Shown here: one piece after another, positions 1 through 11,455 of the stretch
How positions within the stretch are numbered: position 1 is the stretch's first letter
Layout: every line of letters begins with the position of its first letter
Source: Apostichopus japonicus
Lineage: Eukaryota > Echinodermata > Holothuroidea > Aspidochirotida > Stichopodidae
Reading direction: 5' to 3'
DNA: 64,000 nt
NCBI RefSeq assembly: GCF_037975245.1
Contig: NC_092569.1
Location: 1,651,501 to 1,715,500 of the forward strand
Made by a program: the position numbers and the translations under genes
Notes under the pieces: generated by a model
What the model was told of the DNA's origin: nothing
Database searches by the model: none
The model's input: the letters and a program-made list of their open reading frames with translations, nothing else

Positions 1-1745
1 TCTTTACCGGGCCTCTATACTGCACAAAACATTTTACTCATTAACTTTTTCCTTGCAAGAATATAAAGAAATTACAAAAGACCTTTACATAACCACAGGA
101 ACAGTGACACCAATTTATGTGTTCATTATGCTGTCCCCAATTCTCCATAGGCTTATGTATGCTGTGTCCACCACTTTCCATTTACCAGTTTCAGTATTAA
201 ACACTTCTGGGGTGGTACAGTGCCCTAAAATGGACAAAAACTAGACAGATAATATATGTGATTCAGTGACTAATGCATGTCCTTAATGGAAAACTGGGGA
301 ACACAGAATAGCAAATACGAAGGGAGAATTTATGGAGAACACTATACAAGATGAACATTGTTCATGATAACTTTATCTGGGGTGGTTAGGTGCAAAGTTA
401 AGCACAAATGGATTACATACAAGTGAAAATATCGGGGTTTTTTCCAGTCATCTAATGGTGCTTATGAACACATTGGCTTTACAAGAGGTGCTCAAAATCA
501 TCCAATGTTAGCTCAGCCATGCCAACATGCTGTAATATTTGCATAGTTCAACAATTTGTTTCACTGATGAGAAATGTATGCCTATGTGTGTAATAAAAAT
601 TTCTTTTGTTTAAACATATGGGCCTACACTAGCCTACAGAGCATCCCGGTGGGAAACTTCAGGTCCACTAACTACAGACATTTCCATACACATGGCTTAT
701 GGTGGATAACCAGTTTGCTGAAAGCTATTCTTCTCTATAATAGTTATCTGTTCCAGTAGTTCCAAAGTCTGAGATGGCAACATCCAAACACATTTTCTTT
801 AAACAGTTTTTGTTGTTGTTTAATCTGAAGTTAGCTGCCGAGCTAACAACTCATTTTGAGCCTTTCATTGGAACACCAGTGGATGGTCTATAATGAAGTC
901 ATGATAACTTTAAAATAACCCCTACTGTTCGCATTTGCTATGTAGAGTGATTGACACTAGAAAGCTAGATTACTGTATCACAAAGAAAATTCCTATGTAG
1001 ACAATGTGAGGAAATTCAACGAGAGCTTTGCGATTGAAAAATCCTGTAATTCCTTTTGTTACAAGTCTCATGATGGTGCCGAATACTTGACCTTCTTTTT
1101 GGAAACTGTATGGCTGTATGATATCTGTTGATGGAATTGAACCATCTGCTGAATGAATTCTGCATCACCAGAACAGATTATATAATGGCCTAACAAGTTC
1201 CAAAAAGAAAAAAATCAATTTGGTCTATGTTTCTAGCACCTGGAACTTTAAAACTGAAGTCCAATTTTGGAGTTGAATGTCAAAGAACAAATCATACCTC
1301 AATACAATTGCCACACATACTGTAGGGAATGAAACTTTGGAGAACCATCAGCAGATGAATGTATGAATATGATGAATGTGGAGTAAGTCATGGATGTGGA
1401 GTAAGTCTCCACTATATGGAAAATACATTGCATTCCACACAGCCCACCTATTTTGAGAAGACTTCATCAGGGGAAGAATAATCTTGTGCAACCTGTAAAA
1501 ATGTTTTTTTTTGCAGACAATGTTATTAATGGCACAATCAATTTACAACGAATATCATAACATGTACAGGCCTATTGAAGTTCAATGAGTTTACACTGTT
1601 GGAGATGTTGCATTTCAATATCTCAATCAGACCTTTGTTTGTCTTCAAATCTATCATATTTCTGAAATATCATGGGGAAGTAGGAATAATATCTTCTTGT
1701 TTGAACAAATGTAGGACTGGAGAAGAAACATTATATAGCCTAGAC
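1..1745. other. Left flank, no gene recognised
   Basis: AT-rich sequence. The open frames are short and show no domain, signal peptide or convincing exon with splice sites. I see no repeat with clear ends before the hAT element at 1746. Confidence 0.4.
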
Positions 1746-2221
1746 CAGGGTTGTCCAACCTACGGCCCGCGGGCCACAGTCCGACCCGCCTCAAGGCTGC
1801 GTCCGGCCCGCCAGAGATTATCTACGGTGCGAAATTTTAGTGAGCAGATATATTGATAACAATTTGAAGCTATATAATCATCATCCGAACCTTCTGCGTC
1901 CAAAAAACTGCATACAGGTCAGTTTTTGTGACACTCTCTCAGTGGAGGAGGGGGGAGGGGCGGGCGGTCCGTTCATCAGGACGGAAAATAAATCAGTACC
2001 ATTAGGGCCTGACTTTAGAATCCGTACCATATGAATGTGAAAGCTTACTTCGAATCGGCAGAATAACAACTCTATAATCAGTGCGCTCTGCTCGCAGTGC
2101 TCACATTTTGTTGCCTTGGGCTTCGGGCAAAAAATCGAGCGTAGGCTAGGGTTCATGCGGCCCCCTCCTTCATCATAATCATTCCATGTGGCCCTCCTCT
2201 GCAAAAGGTTGGACAACCCTG
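1746..2221. mobile_element. Non-autonomous hAT transposon (476 bp)
   Basis: The ends are 16-bp terminal inverted repeats, CAGGGTTGTCCAACCT at the left and its exact complement at the right. They are flanked by a perfect 8-bp direct repeat GCCTAGAC (1738-1745 and 2222-2229). An 8-bp target duplication with CAGGG-type ends is the hAT signature. The interior has no transposase; the 123-codon open frame inside is incidental. It was presumably mobilised by an enzyme encoded elsewhere. Confidence 0.9.
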
Positions 2222-2229
2222 GCCTAGAC

Positions 2230-3450
2230 CTACCTGCCTGGAAGATCCACATGAATCTTCAACACGTCCCTCATCATGAGTTTGGTTTTCAGATAAATAG
2301 GTACAGGTGCCATACGAGCTGTAAACGTTAGGCCTTTGCCTATTTAATTATTAGGGCCTAGCCTACTCCAGTCTCACGTCTCAGTGTGTAACTGACTCAT
2401 ATGGACGAATTGTCAATTTGTCAAGTAACGCAATAACGTTATTTTGTGAAAATCCGACCACTTTTACCTGCTAGTCCTCAGCACAGTCACCGGGCACACA
2501 TGCATTGCGTTCATATCAAAAATAGGAACTGAAGCCTTCACTTTGGTTGTTCAGCGTAATAAAGTGACGGTAACTAGTATAGGCCTTGGCTATTAGTACG
2601 TAATTCCATGTACACTACTGAAACCGGGATCGGCATAAGTTTACACAAGGGCGCAGACATGTTGTTTATCCAGGAAATGCCTGCGATTGGCTGAAACCCT
2701 AAATCTTTTCTAAGATCTATTTTGATTGGTGCTAACACTCTGTGACAACGTCGTAGTGGTAATGAACCTAGGTTTATCCTCCATGTGAGGGCCGTATCCT
2801 CATGGGTTTCCACTGTCCTCTCTAGGCTTGCTTTAGGCCGTTATTGATTGGTCATCGCTCTGTGTGTCTTTATTATTATGAAATACGATTGTGCGACTTG
2901 TAACACGAACCATCGAAATACGACTTTGAAATGTTCAACGTTATTGATTTTGAACACAGATAAAGACACGACATAGATTAGAAACATTTAAACATCACTT
3001 CAAGTTTATTTTATAGTGTTCACATTTATTTCTTAATTACCAAGTCGTATTAATGTGCGATAGATTATAGGGGTGAAATTTTGAGAAATCCATAAATCCG
3101 TAAAACCAGTTACGAAACCAGAAGGTCAAGCTACTAACAATCCACAAACGTTATTAAATAATGTGGAAGTATGATGTGGAAGAGAAAGATAAAAAATTCA
3201 GCTAAAGTTGAAAAATCCTTCTCACTTGAAGATGATCTTATCTCTTGATCTCAAGATATGGTTGATTGAATGTAACCAATTTTGACTGGCTTAATCCTTG
3301 ATTCTTCCCTGGAGTGGATCACAATGTGGTCTGTGATGTCATAATGGCAATTTTTCATTCTTTTTTTCAGAAGCTTTGCTTGTAGCTATTTTAAATTTCT
3401 TGCTGATTTATCCTTGAAACCTGATACTAATTTTGGAATGCTGACTTGGC
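2230..3450. other. Intergenic, nothing recognised
   Basis: No supported gene. Short open frames, including a 79-codon one on the minus strand, lack any recognisable domain. Around 3450 the sequence begins to match 13640 onward, which marks the left edge of the tandem duplication. Confidence 0.4.
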
Positions 3451-3752
3451 CGTTAGTCCTCTGTATTTAGAATTTCATTAAAATGGACCTCACACCACCC
3501 TTGAGATGCAGAATATAAAGTTGAAGGAGATACTGCGTTTTTATGAGACACCAAAAACGCCAAAATGAGAGGCTATTTACCCGTACGCCACAGAAATCTC
3601 TGAAATCCTATGGTACTACATGAAAGACACCGTTATTATATGTGATGCTAGAAGTTACAATCTATATAAAAAAAAAATCATGTCACCTGCATGAATGAAC
3701 CTAGTAACAAATCTCTCCACCCCCCCCCCCCCACCCTTGCCCCTCATCCACA

Positions 3753-3754
<2 letters not shown>

Positions 3755-3824
<70 letters not shown>
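3755..3824. repeat. (TA)n microsatellite
   Basis: An almost pure TA run adjoining the tail end of the SINE unit that begins at 3824. Long YIYIYI open frames here are artefacts of the dinucleotide. Confidence 0.9.
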
Positions 3825-3827
<3 letters not shown>

Positions 3828-4196
3828 GAAAATCGTAATGAGTTGGAAAATCAAGAACAGTGAAAAAACTTTCAGCCTCCACCGGGATTCGAACCACGGG
3901 CCTCCCGCTCTGTACGCGGACACCCTAACCACTAGGCTATGGACGCTGATTGTATGTCCAGAGGTTCGAAACCGGTAAGGAAGATCGTAATTCCACTGTA
4001 GGCGTTTGTCACCTATATCGAACAATACTAGTTCTGTTTTTGGTGACATATTTTGCCCTACTCTAGAGATCAAACATGATACTCTCCAACTCGAAAATCA
4101 TTTGTGATTCCTAAAGCCGGATCTCGAAAGAGATACTTTGAACAGACTTTATGTTAATGCAATGGAGGAAAACGACAAAGGCAAATGAATATATAT
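3824..4196 (-). mobile_element. tRNA-derived SINE, unit A
   Basis: Read on the minus strand it contains an RNA polymerase III type A box (TAGCCTAGTGGTTAGGG, about 3923-3939) and B box (GGTTCGAATCC, about 3885-3895) spaced as in a tRNA. It ends in a TA-rich tail (3755-3824). About 240 bp of unrelated sequence precedes the tRNA-like part. It is nearly identical to the adjacent unit B at a 373-bp period. The 105-codon open frame crossing it is incidental. Confidence 0.75.
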
Positions 4197-4530
4197 AAAT
4201 GAAAATCGTAATGAGTTGGAAAATCAAGAACAGTGAAAAAACTTTCAGCCTCCACCGGGATTCGAACCACGGGCCTCCCGCTCTGTACGCGGACACCCTA
4301 ACCACTAGGCTATGGACGCTGATTGTATGTCCAGAGGTTCGAAACCGGTAAGGAAGATCGTAATTCCACTGTAGGCGTTTGTCACCTATATCGAACAATA
4401 CTAGTTCTGTTTTTGGTGACATATTTTGCCCTACTCTAGAGATCAAACATGATACTATCCAACTCGAAAATCATTTGTGATTCCTAAAGCCGGATCTCGA
4501 AAGAGATACTTTGAACAGACTTAATGTTAA

Positions 4531-4534
<4 letters not shown>
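4197..4534 (-). mobile_element. tRNA-derived SINE, unit B
   Basis: Near-perfect repeat of unit A with only a few substitutions. The A box complement lies at 4296-4312 and the B box complement at 4258-4268. The two units are joined by the short TA-rich bridge at 4188-4197. A tandem pair this similar is either a recent local duplication or an insertion of one copy into the tail of the other. The right side continues into a (TA)n tract. Confidence 0.75.
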
Positions 4535-4584
<50 letters not shown>

Positions 4585-4606
4585 TAGATATATAGATATA
4601 TAGATA

Positions 4607-4693
<87 letters not shown>
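4535..4693. repeat. (TA)n microsatellite
   Basis: Long TA run with a few AGATATAT interruptions, directly adjoining the SINE pair. Confidence 0.9.
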
Positions 4694-4701
<8 letters not shown>

Positions 4702-4959
4702 AAAATATTCCAAGTAGAACACGACAGAGCTCAGGTTCTTGTAATTTATGCCAGGCCGAGAAACTAGCGATAATAGATCATTCTAGCCCTAATCTCTTGA
4801 ACAAAACAAAAGAAATCCTCGCAAGCTGCAGACATCAACCAAAACATCCCCAAAATAAAGTCAAAACTAAGATGAAAGAGAGGTATCTTTTTAGTACACC
4901 TCCTGACGATTGCTAGTAAGCATGAAACTCTGAGTAGAGGTTTGGTTGCAGAAAAATCA

Positions 4960-5171
<212 letters not shown>

Positions 5172-5192
5172 AGAATTACATGTATTTAAAAT

Positions 5193-8039
5193 TTAATCCA
5201 TGAATCGCAGGTAGTATAAAATCACAAGGCCAGCGAAAGTTGTACTGACAAACGGCCGAAACTGAGAATTAGCTCCATTCCGAGGATCTACGATGGTCTC
5301 ATTGCCGAACAGTCGTTCTTCAAATTCACTGAGTTGATCGAAAGTGACACAGTAGTCTGACGGACAAACGCACGTGTTAAGGCTCTCGTAGTTAAATCCG
5401 GGACCTTGGAAGTTATCAACATGAGCTAAGGATGGGTCGATGGCTTTTAATTCATCACGATCGTTGCAGCCGCTGAGAAAGCCAGTGCCACAGGAGGTGA
5501 CCATGTATCGCACCGAATAATCGTCTTGAACTGGAGAGAGAAAGTGTAACCGTCGGTTAACTGAGGCTTATGAAGTATATGAATGAGATAACCGGGGATG
5601 CAGGCTCTTCAAGAATGAATGCTATCAACATTATACAAACACGCAGTCAACAGACGCTGAAGCTTATAAAATGACACACTTACAAATGAAAGGAACACCC
5701 CCCCCCCTCCACCCCATCATGCACCCGATCACTACGAACCTGACCACAATGAACTAGAACAATAAGAGTGGCTGAAAGACAAGAAACGGTAGCAAAAGAG
5801 CATTGTAACAAGTTATGAGCTTAGCAATGGTATGTACAGACTTAAGATGGTCACTCCAAAGAGCCTTCTTCCAGATCTTAGGACCTTTGAAACAGATACA
5901 AGCCTGAGTGGAATTCAAATGATTTACAGCAATGCTAACAGAGTTGTGGTTGTGCATGGTCTAACGCTTGGAAAGGAACGGTTGCAGTTTGCCGAATAAC
6001 TATATCATAAATATTGAGGATTTTGAGTTTTAACGGAACGTGGATTACTGTGATATAAAGAGAGTAACTCTTTGTTATGAAAAAAACCTAAAGTTTCTGC
6101 AGTCGGGAAGGATATAGTAGGTTGCCGGACAGATTTACAGTAAGAAAAGTAAGGTAAGAGAATGGTAGTAGACAGAATGTAGAATTCTTTGTACAATGCT
6201 TATATATTTGTAGCCTATGATATAGCCTATATGATTTAGCTTATCTGTGTTGTAACCTATGCACCAACCATGAGAGTATAGCTAGACTTCTTTTTAAGGG
6301 GTACCCAATATTTTTCTAGCGGGGGGGGGGGGGGGGAGGGCGGCTGGCATGACCTATTTCTAAATATAAAGAAAATATTTTCTGACCGTTTTTTGGGGGA
6401 GGGGGAGGGCCTGACAGATATTTTTTGGGGAAATGCTTGCCACCGCCCCCCCCCCCCCGCCCCCAATGCCGAGGCTACCATTAATGCAGTACGGTAGTCG
6501 TTATACCATGGACCAGAGAGCCTAACCTCTTGATGAAAGGTGCTTCTCTCTTTGCAGTTTATTCCATGGGGTTTGCAGAAAATAGGAAGGGGTGTAATTT
6601 GTAGACCTACAATCAAAACTCTATAGTCCACTTCTGCTTCATTCCGTTTGGGTAAAAAAATATATACTTACATGAGAATTTCGATGCAATCAAAACACAT
6701 TTGTCCTGCAGTGTTGGGTGACATTTTTGAGTTGTCAGTTGCAGGTTGTTGAAAGCTATCTGGTTACAAGTGTTAATGTAGCTTTGATTGTGTGCGGTAC
6801 ACTCTTTCTTTATCCAATGATAGCATTCAAGTCCCTGAACTGCCAACAAAAAAAATAGTAATAATAATAAAAATAATAATAATTTTGATCACCGCTTCCC
6901 TTTTTGGTTTCCCGAAAGGAAAAACTAGCTTGTGAGGTGGACCGCGGATTGCAAAGTCGGTAATGAATATAAAGCGATTCGCAAAGTTGGTTATTACTAT
7001 TACGTTTAGATTCGTCCAAAACGGCAGCATACAGAAACGTTGTACTCAAAGCCGAAGCCAAAGTGAATTCATCAGGTCACACATCCGGAGCCTATACATG
7101 ATGAGTTCTTCACTACCGCCCCCGTTCCCTTTCGGAGAGACATTTCATACTGTAGTTTTTATTACCGAGACATGGTGAAAATTGTTTCATTTTCAATTCA
7201 ACTAATTAACATGATTATTATAGGAATATATATTCCCCAAGATCTGTTGATTTTTTTTTATACAAATATTAAAACCCTGCATAATTATACTCCAGCATGC
7301 TATTGGGAATATTTCAAAAGCATTTCAGTAAACATGATTAATATCATCAGTTTTACCTCCAAATATGTTACAAATCCAAATAATGGCCATTAATGTCCAA
7401 CTTTCTTGAAGAAGCATTTCTACAAGGGCTACCACTCTTACCACCACCAAAAAAAGATCTTGGTTATTTGGTTCAACAAAGCAAATATCAACAGGCCAAA
7501 ATATTCTGACTGTATATAGTCCTTCCTTCACTGTCCATTTTTTTCATATTTTGTATTGATTCCCAAGAGTGTGGCTCTTATATGTAACCGACCTTTAATG
7601 GGCAGCCAATAACGCCCCACCCCCACCCCCCCCCAATTAAAACAAAGAATATACAATATGTATACTCTCAACAACATTTCATATAGTACAATATGGGGAA
7701 CCAATTATCCAACTAAATTGACACGAATTGTGAACAGTTGCAGCTCCTGATGTTTGGAACAAACTTCCTACTGACGATAAAACAGCTCATATATTGTTAA
7801 GTCTTTTAACAGAGAACTTATGACTTGTCTGTACCCAAGAGCATTTTGTATACTCTTAGCACCACTGAACATTGCATGACTTTGGATATTAGTCAATATA
7901 TAAATTATTGATTGATTGATTGATTGCTTGATCGATCAGAGAAACCATTGAAAACTGACGCTTAGGCCGATATCCTACTGTACAGTAACTTACCAGGGAA
8001 TGAAGCCGATATGCAGAGGAGAATAATGTAGGTCAGCAT
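5193..8039 (-). CDS. Ly6/three-finger GPI-anchored protein, copy 1
   Basis: Three coding exons read on the minus strand: 7994-8039, 6672-6839 and 5193-5530 (552 nt, 183 aa, both introns phase 1). Exon 1 encodes a signal peptide ([15 protein letters not shown]) and ends at a GTAAGTTA donor. The mature chain has ten cysteines in Ly6/uPAR order, with the CGTG segment and the closing CVCPSDYC motif near the end of the domain. A hydrophobic C-terminus ([17 protein letters not shown]) fits a GPI signal. NQS and NET are possible N-glycosylation sites. By family knowledge this is a small cell-surface three-finger protein; spacing and the late C-C-D-YC motif recall insect quiver/sleepless and boudin-type members, but I cannot assign an orthologue or ligand. 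A paralogue lies at 15289-19143. All splice junctions are GT-AG and keep frame in both copies, which strongly supports the model. Confidence 0.85.
7740..7936 (+). mobile_element. 5'-truncated L2-type LINE tail, copy 1
   Basis: The start translates as [11 protein letters not shown], a typical C-terminal piece of an L2/CR1-like reverse transcriptase ORF. A non-coding tail (TTGGATATTAGT...ATATAAATT) and a (TGAT)n end follow, as in L2 3' ends. It sits in the first coding intron of the Ly6-type gene. The same fragment is in copy 2 (18284-19045), so it predates the duplication. Confidence 0.7.
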
Positions 8040-8288
8040 TTTATTTTATCTGCGAACAGAACAGACAGAAATTATAATAAATAATAACATGGTAAAGATG
8101 AAAAAGTATAATTTAGTGTTTCAGATTTGACGCAGTAACAAGCTAGAATGTTCTAGGCTGTTTTAGAATAGCAAAGATATTTTACGGTTCTGTGAACTAT
8201 AGAAGGTCAATGTGTAGCCATTTTGTGTCCAAGATTTTACATATATATCTTTATATATTCATTTGCCTTGGTTGTTTATTTCCATTTC

Positions 8289-8500
8289 ATTTAACAGAGT
8301 CTGTTCAAATGATCTCTTTCGACATCCGGTCTTAAGATTCACAAATGATTTCTAGTCGGTTAGCATCACGACTAAGACCAAATACCATCACCAAAGAGAA
8401 CTGGCATTGTTCGATACAGGTATAGCAAAAAGCTTGCGGTGGAATGACAATTCCTTCCTTACTGGTTTCGAAACGCTACAAGGGGTGCCCATGGTTACTG
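8289..8500 (+). mobile_element. Diverged fragment of the SINE family
   Basis: An opposite-strand, clearly diverged match to the 5' portion of the 3824-4534 units. Shared blocks include TCTGTTCAAA, CACAAATGATTT and TTGTTCGATA, in the same order. The tRNA-like part is not recognisable here. It shows that the non-tRNA head belongs to the repeat family and is not local sequence. Confidence 0.6.
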
Positions 8501-9280
8501 AATGAAAGAGTTTTAAACAGCGTTATATCACCTTCAATCCCCCATGTTTTCACACCAGACCTTAACCATGCAAACAGACGCAAACAAAGCCGATATCTGA
8601 AAATACGCCACTCTCAGAAGCTGAACTGAATATATAAATAAATATCAAAACATGTCACATGTATTTTATTGAGCGGCGCCTATTGTGCTGCTTTTTTTAG
8701 TAGAGTTTTCACAGTCGTTATTGATTCACACAGCAATATAACGCGCTTTATACGGAGGCTTGTGGTGTTGCCGTTTGAGGTTCTGCGATTGTGCGTTGTA
8801 ATGACTAGACTAGTTTTGGTGCGTGTATGTGACATTGGCTTATAAACTTGCACGGTAACTCTAAAATTTCATGGTCAGGATTAAATTCATTTAATTTTAC
8901 GTCAATGTCTAAAAAAGGTCGTAGACACGATAACTCAAAACGTCACAAACCTAATTTGTATGCAGAAAGTTTTGAGATACTAATTGAGCTAAAAATATCA
9001 CTCTAGCCCTTTTCTCCCCCCCCCCCCCTCCCATTCACAAAATTTGTGTCTTATAAAGCTATATGCATATATTGGATCAGAGTTGCTAAAACCAGAGACA
9101 GTCAGCCGCCGTAGGGTTCAAACTTAGTAAACAAAGCCATTATATATAACGCTTTGGGCATGATACGATATTTCTATAAGTTACAAGGCGCTCCATCGAA
9201 GAAACAAACAACAACCTAGAACTGTAGTCTACACGGTGACATCCCTTTGTTCCGAGGCTACACAGTATGGAAGCATTGGC

Positions 9281-9294
9281 AATAATAATAATAA

Positions 9295-9325
<31 letters not shown>

Positions 9326-9328
9326 AAA
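9281..9328. repeat. (AAT)n microsatellite
   Basis: About fifteen AAT units with one interruption, just downstream of the putative 5' UTR exon donor of the first Ly6-type gene. Confidence 0.85.
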
Positions 9329-9347
9329 ACAAATTTATAAATCTTAC

Positions 9348-9420
9348 CGATATAACAGTGAATAGCTTGGCAAATTTGTCTTTCGTGATACCGACGAAAA
9401 TGAGGTGTATTTAATACCGT
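9348..9420 (-). other. Probable 5' UTR exon of Ly6 gene copy 1
   Basis: Minus-strand sequence ending TATATCG followed by a GTAAGAT donor. The identical arrangement is at 20165 in copy 2. The coding exon has an acceptor (TTCGCAG) 10 bases before its ATG in both copies, so an upstream non-coding exon is expected. The 5' end of the exon cannot be fixed from sequence. Confidence 0.45.
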
Positions 9421-9587
9421 AATGAAACCATGACCAATATATATATATATTCCAGACTAACACATACTGCGCAACTGCGGTGACTGGAAAATTTGATTCT
9501 TCGAAAAAACGGGAATGAGGTTGACCTGGGTACGGAGAATTCAAGGTGCCATAATATACACATATATACACACATACATGCATGCAT

Positions 9588-9940
9588 ATTATATATATAT
9601 ATATAGATATATATATTTATATAGATATATATATATTTATATATATATATAGATATATATAGATATAGAAATATAGATAGGCTATATAGACATATAGATA
9701 TATATATACATATATATATATAGATATATATTGATATAGATATATATATATAGATATATATATAGATATATATAGATATATATATATAGATATATATATA
9801 TATATTTATATAGATATATATATTTATATATATATATAGATATATATAGATATAGAAATATAGATAGGCTATATAGACATATAGATATATATACATATAT
9901 ATATATATATAGATATATATTGATATAGATATATATATAT

Positions 9941-10017
<77 letters not shown>

Positions 10018-10081
10018 TATATATCTATATGTCTATATAGCCTATCTATATATCTGTATCTATATATATATCTATATATAT
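9588..10081. repeat. Structured TA/GATA-rich repeat
   Basis: TA repeats punctuated by GATATATA. A block containing GAAATATAGATAGGCTATAT occurs twice as a direct repeat (about 9660-9700 and 9850-9885). It occurs once more inverted near 10025-10060. The 237-codon open frame across it is low-complexity Tyr/Ile and is not a gene. Confidence 0.75.
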
Positions 10082-10134
10082 AAACTGAAACTAAACTGAA
10101 ATATAAACTAAACTGAAAACGCAATGAAAGGCTT

Positions 10135-10635
10135 TAAATAGAATTAATACCGGCATTAAATAGACCAATCGCATTAGCGAATTTTGAAGCTGTTATGCTC
10201 TGATTTTCGTCGAGAATCTTGTAGGTTATTGACATGTGTTCCCAATCCGATGTTTTACCAGTTCGCAATGCTTTGAACCGTTTTGTTAATCTTCGAAGAG
10301 CATTACGCTATGAAAAGTTTGGAAGACTCCTGAATGAAGATGGATGACCTAACGGGGAAAGTTTCGCGCCTGCGCAATAGCTGGAAACATGAAAGGAAGC
10401 TTGTCGATAAAATATTGCATATTATACCAAAGCGCAACTAAAGTTTCAGTGCCAACTAAACAAATATGGTCTATTTTATGCTGGTATTGATTCTATTTAA
10501 TGCCAGTATTAATACTATTTAATGCCGGTATTAATTATATTTAATGCCGGTATTAATTATATTAAATACCGGCATATGAAGCTGCATGGTGATTGGCTGA
10601 GAATTAATGCCGGTATTAAATAGAATTAATACCGG
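10135..10635. repeat. Repeat block with AATGCCGGTATTAAT motifs
   Basis: Bounded by a 19-bp perfect direct repeat TAAATAGAATTAATACCGG (10135-10153 and 10617-10635). Inside, the near-palindromic word AATGCCGGTATTAAT or its complement recurs several times between about 10490 and 10610. No coding potential. It could be a small mobile element of unknown type or a local satellite. Confidence 0.5.
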
Positions 10636-10639
10636 TTAG

Positions 10640-11455
10640 AATTTACATTCGTACGGACATTTGATCAGCAATTATTCCCGTATGGCCTACCATATACGTA
10701 AACGGTTAATGCATACAAAATAAATATTTCTGCCGTCTCTTATTAAGTTGTGAGAAAATTTGGAACTAGTCCAACAAACTTGACAAAGCGCTATTGTTCT
10801 CTGCGGTATCTATATCCTCCCGAAATCCAAGCACGGCGGCATCATTGTTTACACAGACAAAGACCGCTATTCAACCTATTACTGAGCGGATTGTGCTTAA
10901 AAAAACCCTAACACTTTGACAAATTTCTATCTTACTAACCCTTCTAGCTATAGACTTGGTTTGAGTATTAGAATAAAGCTGATATTAAGATCTACTCAAA
11001 ATATTTTATTTCCAAAATTTTGGTTTAACTTTGTTTGATTCAAGAAGTATGAAAATACTACATTTTTAATTGTTTTTCCAAGCAAACCCAGGCTCTACTA
11101 TAAGAAACAGGCCAGTACCTAGTTATAAATACACTAGAAGCCCAACACATAAAAGATAACTACCCTGAAAAGATCAGGGCTATATAGAATTGGACATTTG
11201 AATTATCATCGGAATATTGCCGTCCAAAAACCAAGAAAATGCTGAAAAACTCTTCATTGTTTCAAATATCATATCACGGTCACCCTACCCCATTGCTCAA
11301 AAATGTCATAAATATGATGTTCTTTACAAGCTTCCGTCGTGCTGACGTATATGTGAGTATGCCATATTATAGGCGTTGACACATGCATCGATGTATATAT
11401 ATATAGCTTGCTGGTCACTTCGCCCAACAACCATTTCGCCCAACTACCATTTCGC
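10640..11455. other. Intergenic spacer, nothing recognised
   Basis: No gene, exon or element with ends is visible. The right end carries a short doublet (ATTTCGCCCAACTACC-like, about 11420-11455) just before the 36-bp minisatellite. Confidence 0.4.

Noticed and set aside
3756-4446. Two near-identical 105-111 codon frames starting MISRVGQNMSPKTEL
   Set aside because: They lie inside the two SINE units and run antisense or sense through the tRNA-like region. The similarity comes from repeat duplication, not protein conservation.
7000-7061. Candidate first exon reading [17 protein letters not shown] that could splice in frame to the cysteine-rich exon
   Set aside because: It has no ATG and an in-frame stop just upstream. 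The exon at 7994-8039 gives a real ATG, a proper signal peptide and a strong donor, and is conserved in the paralogue.
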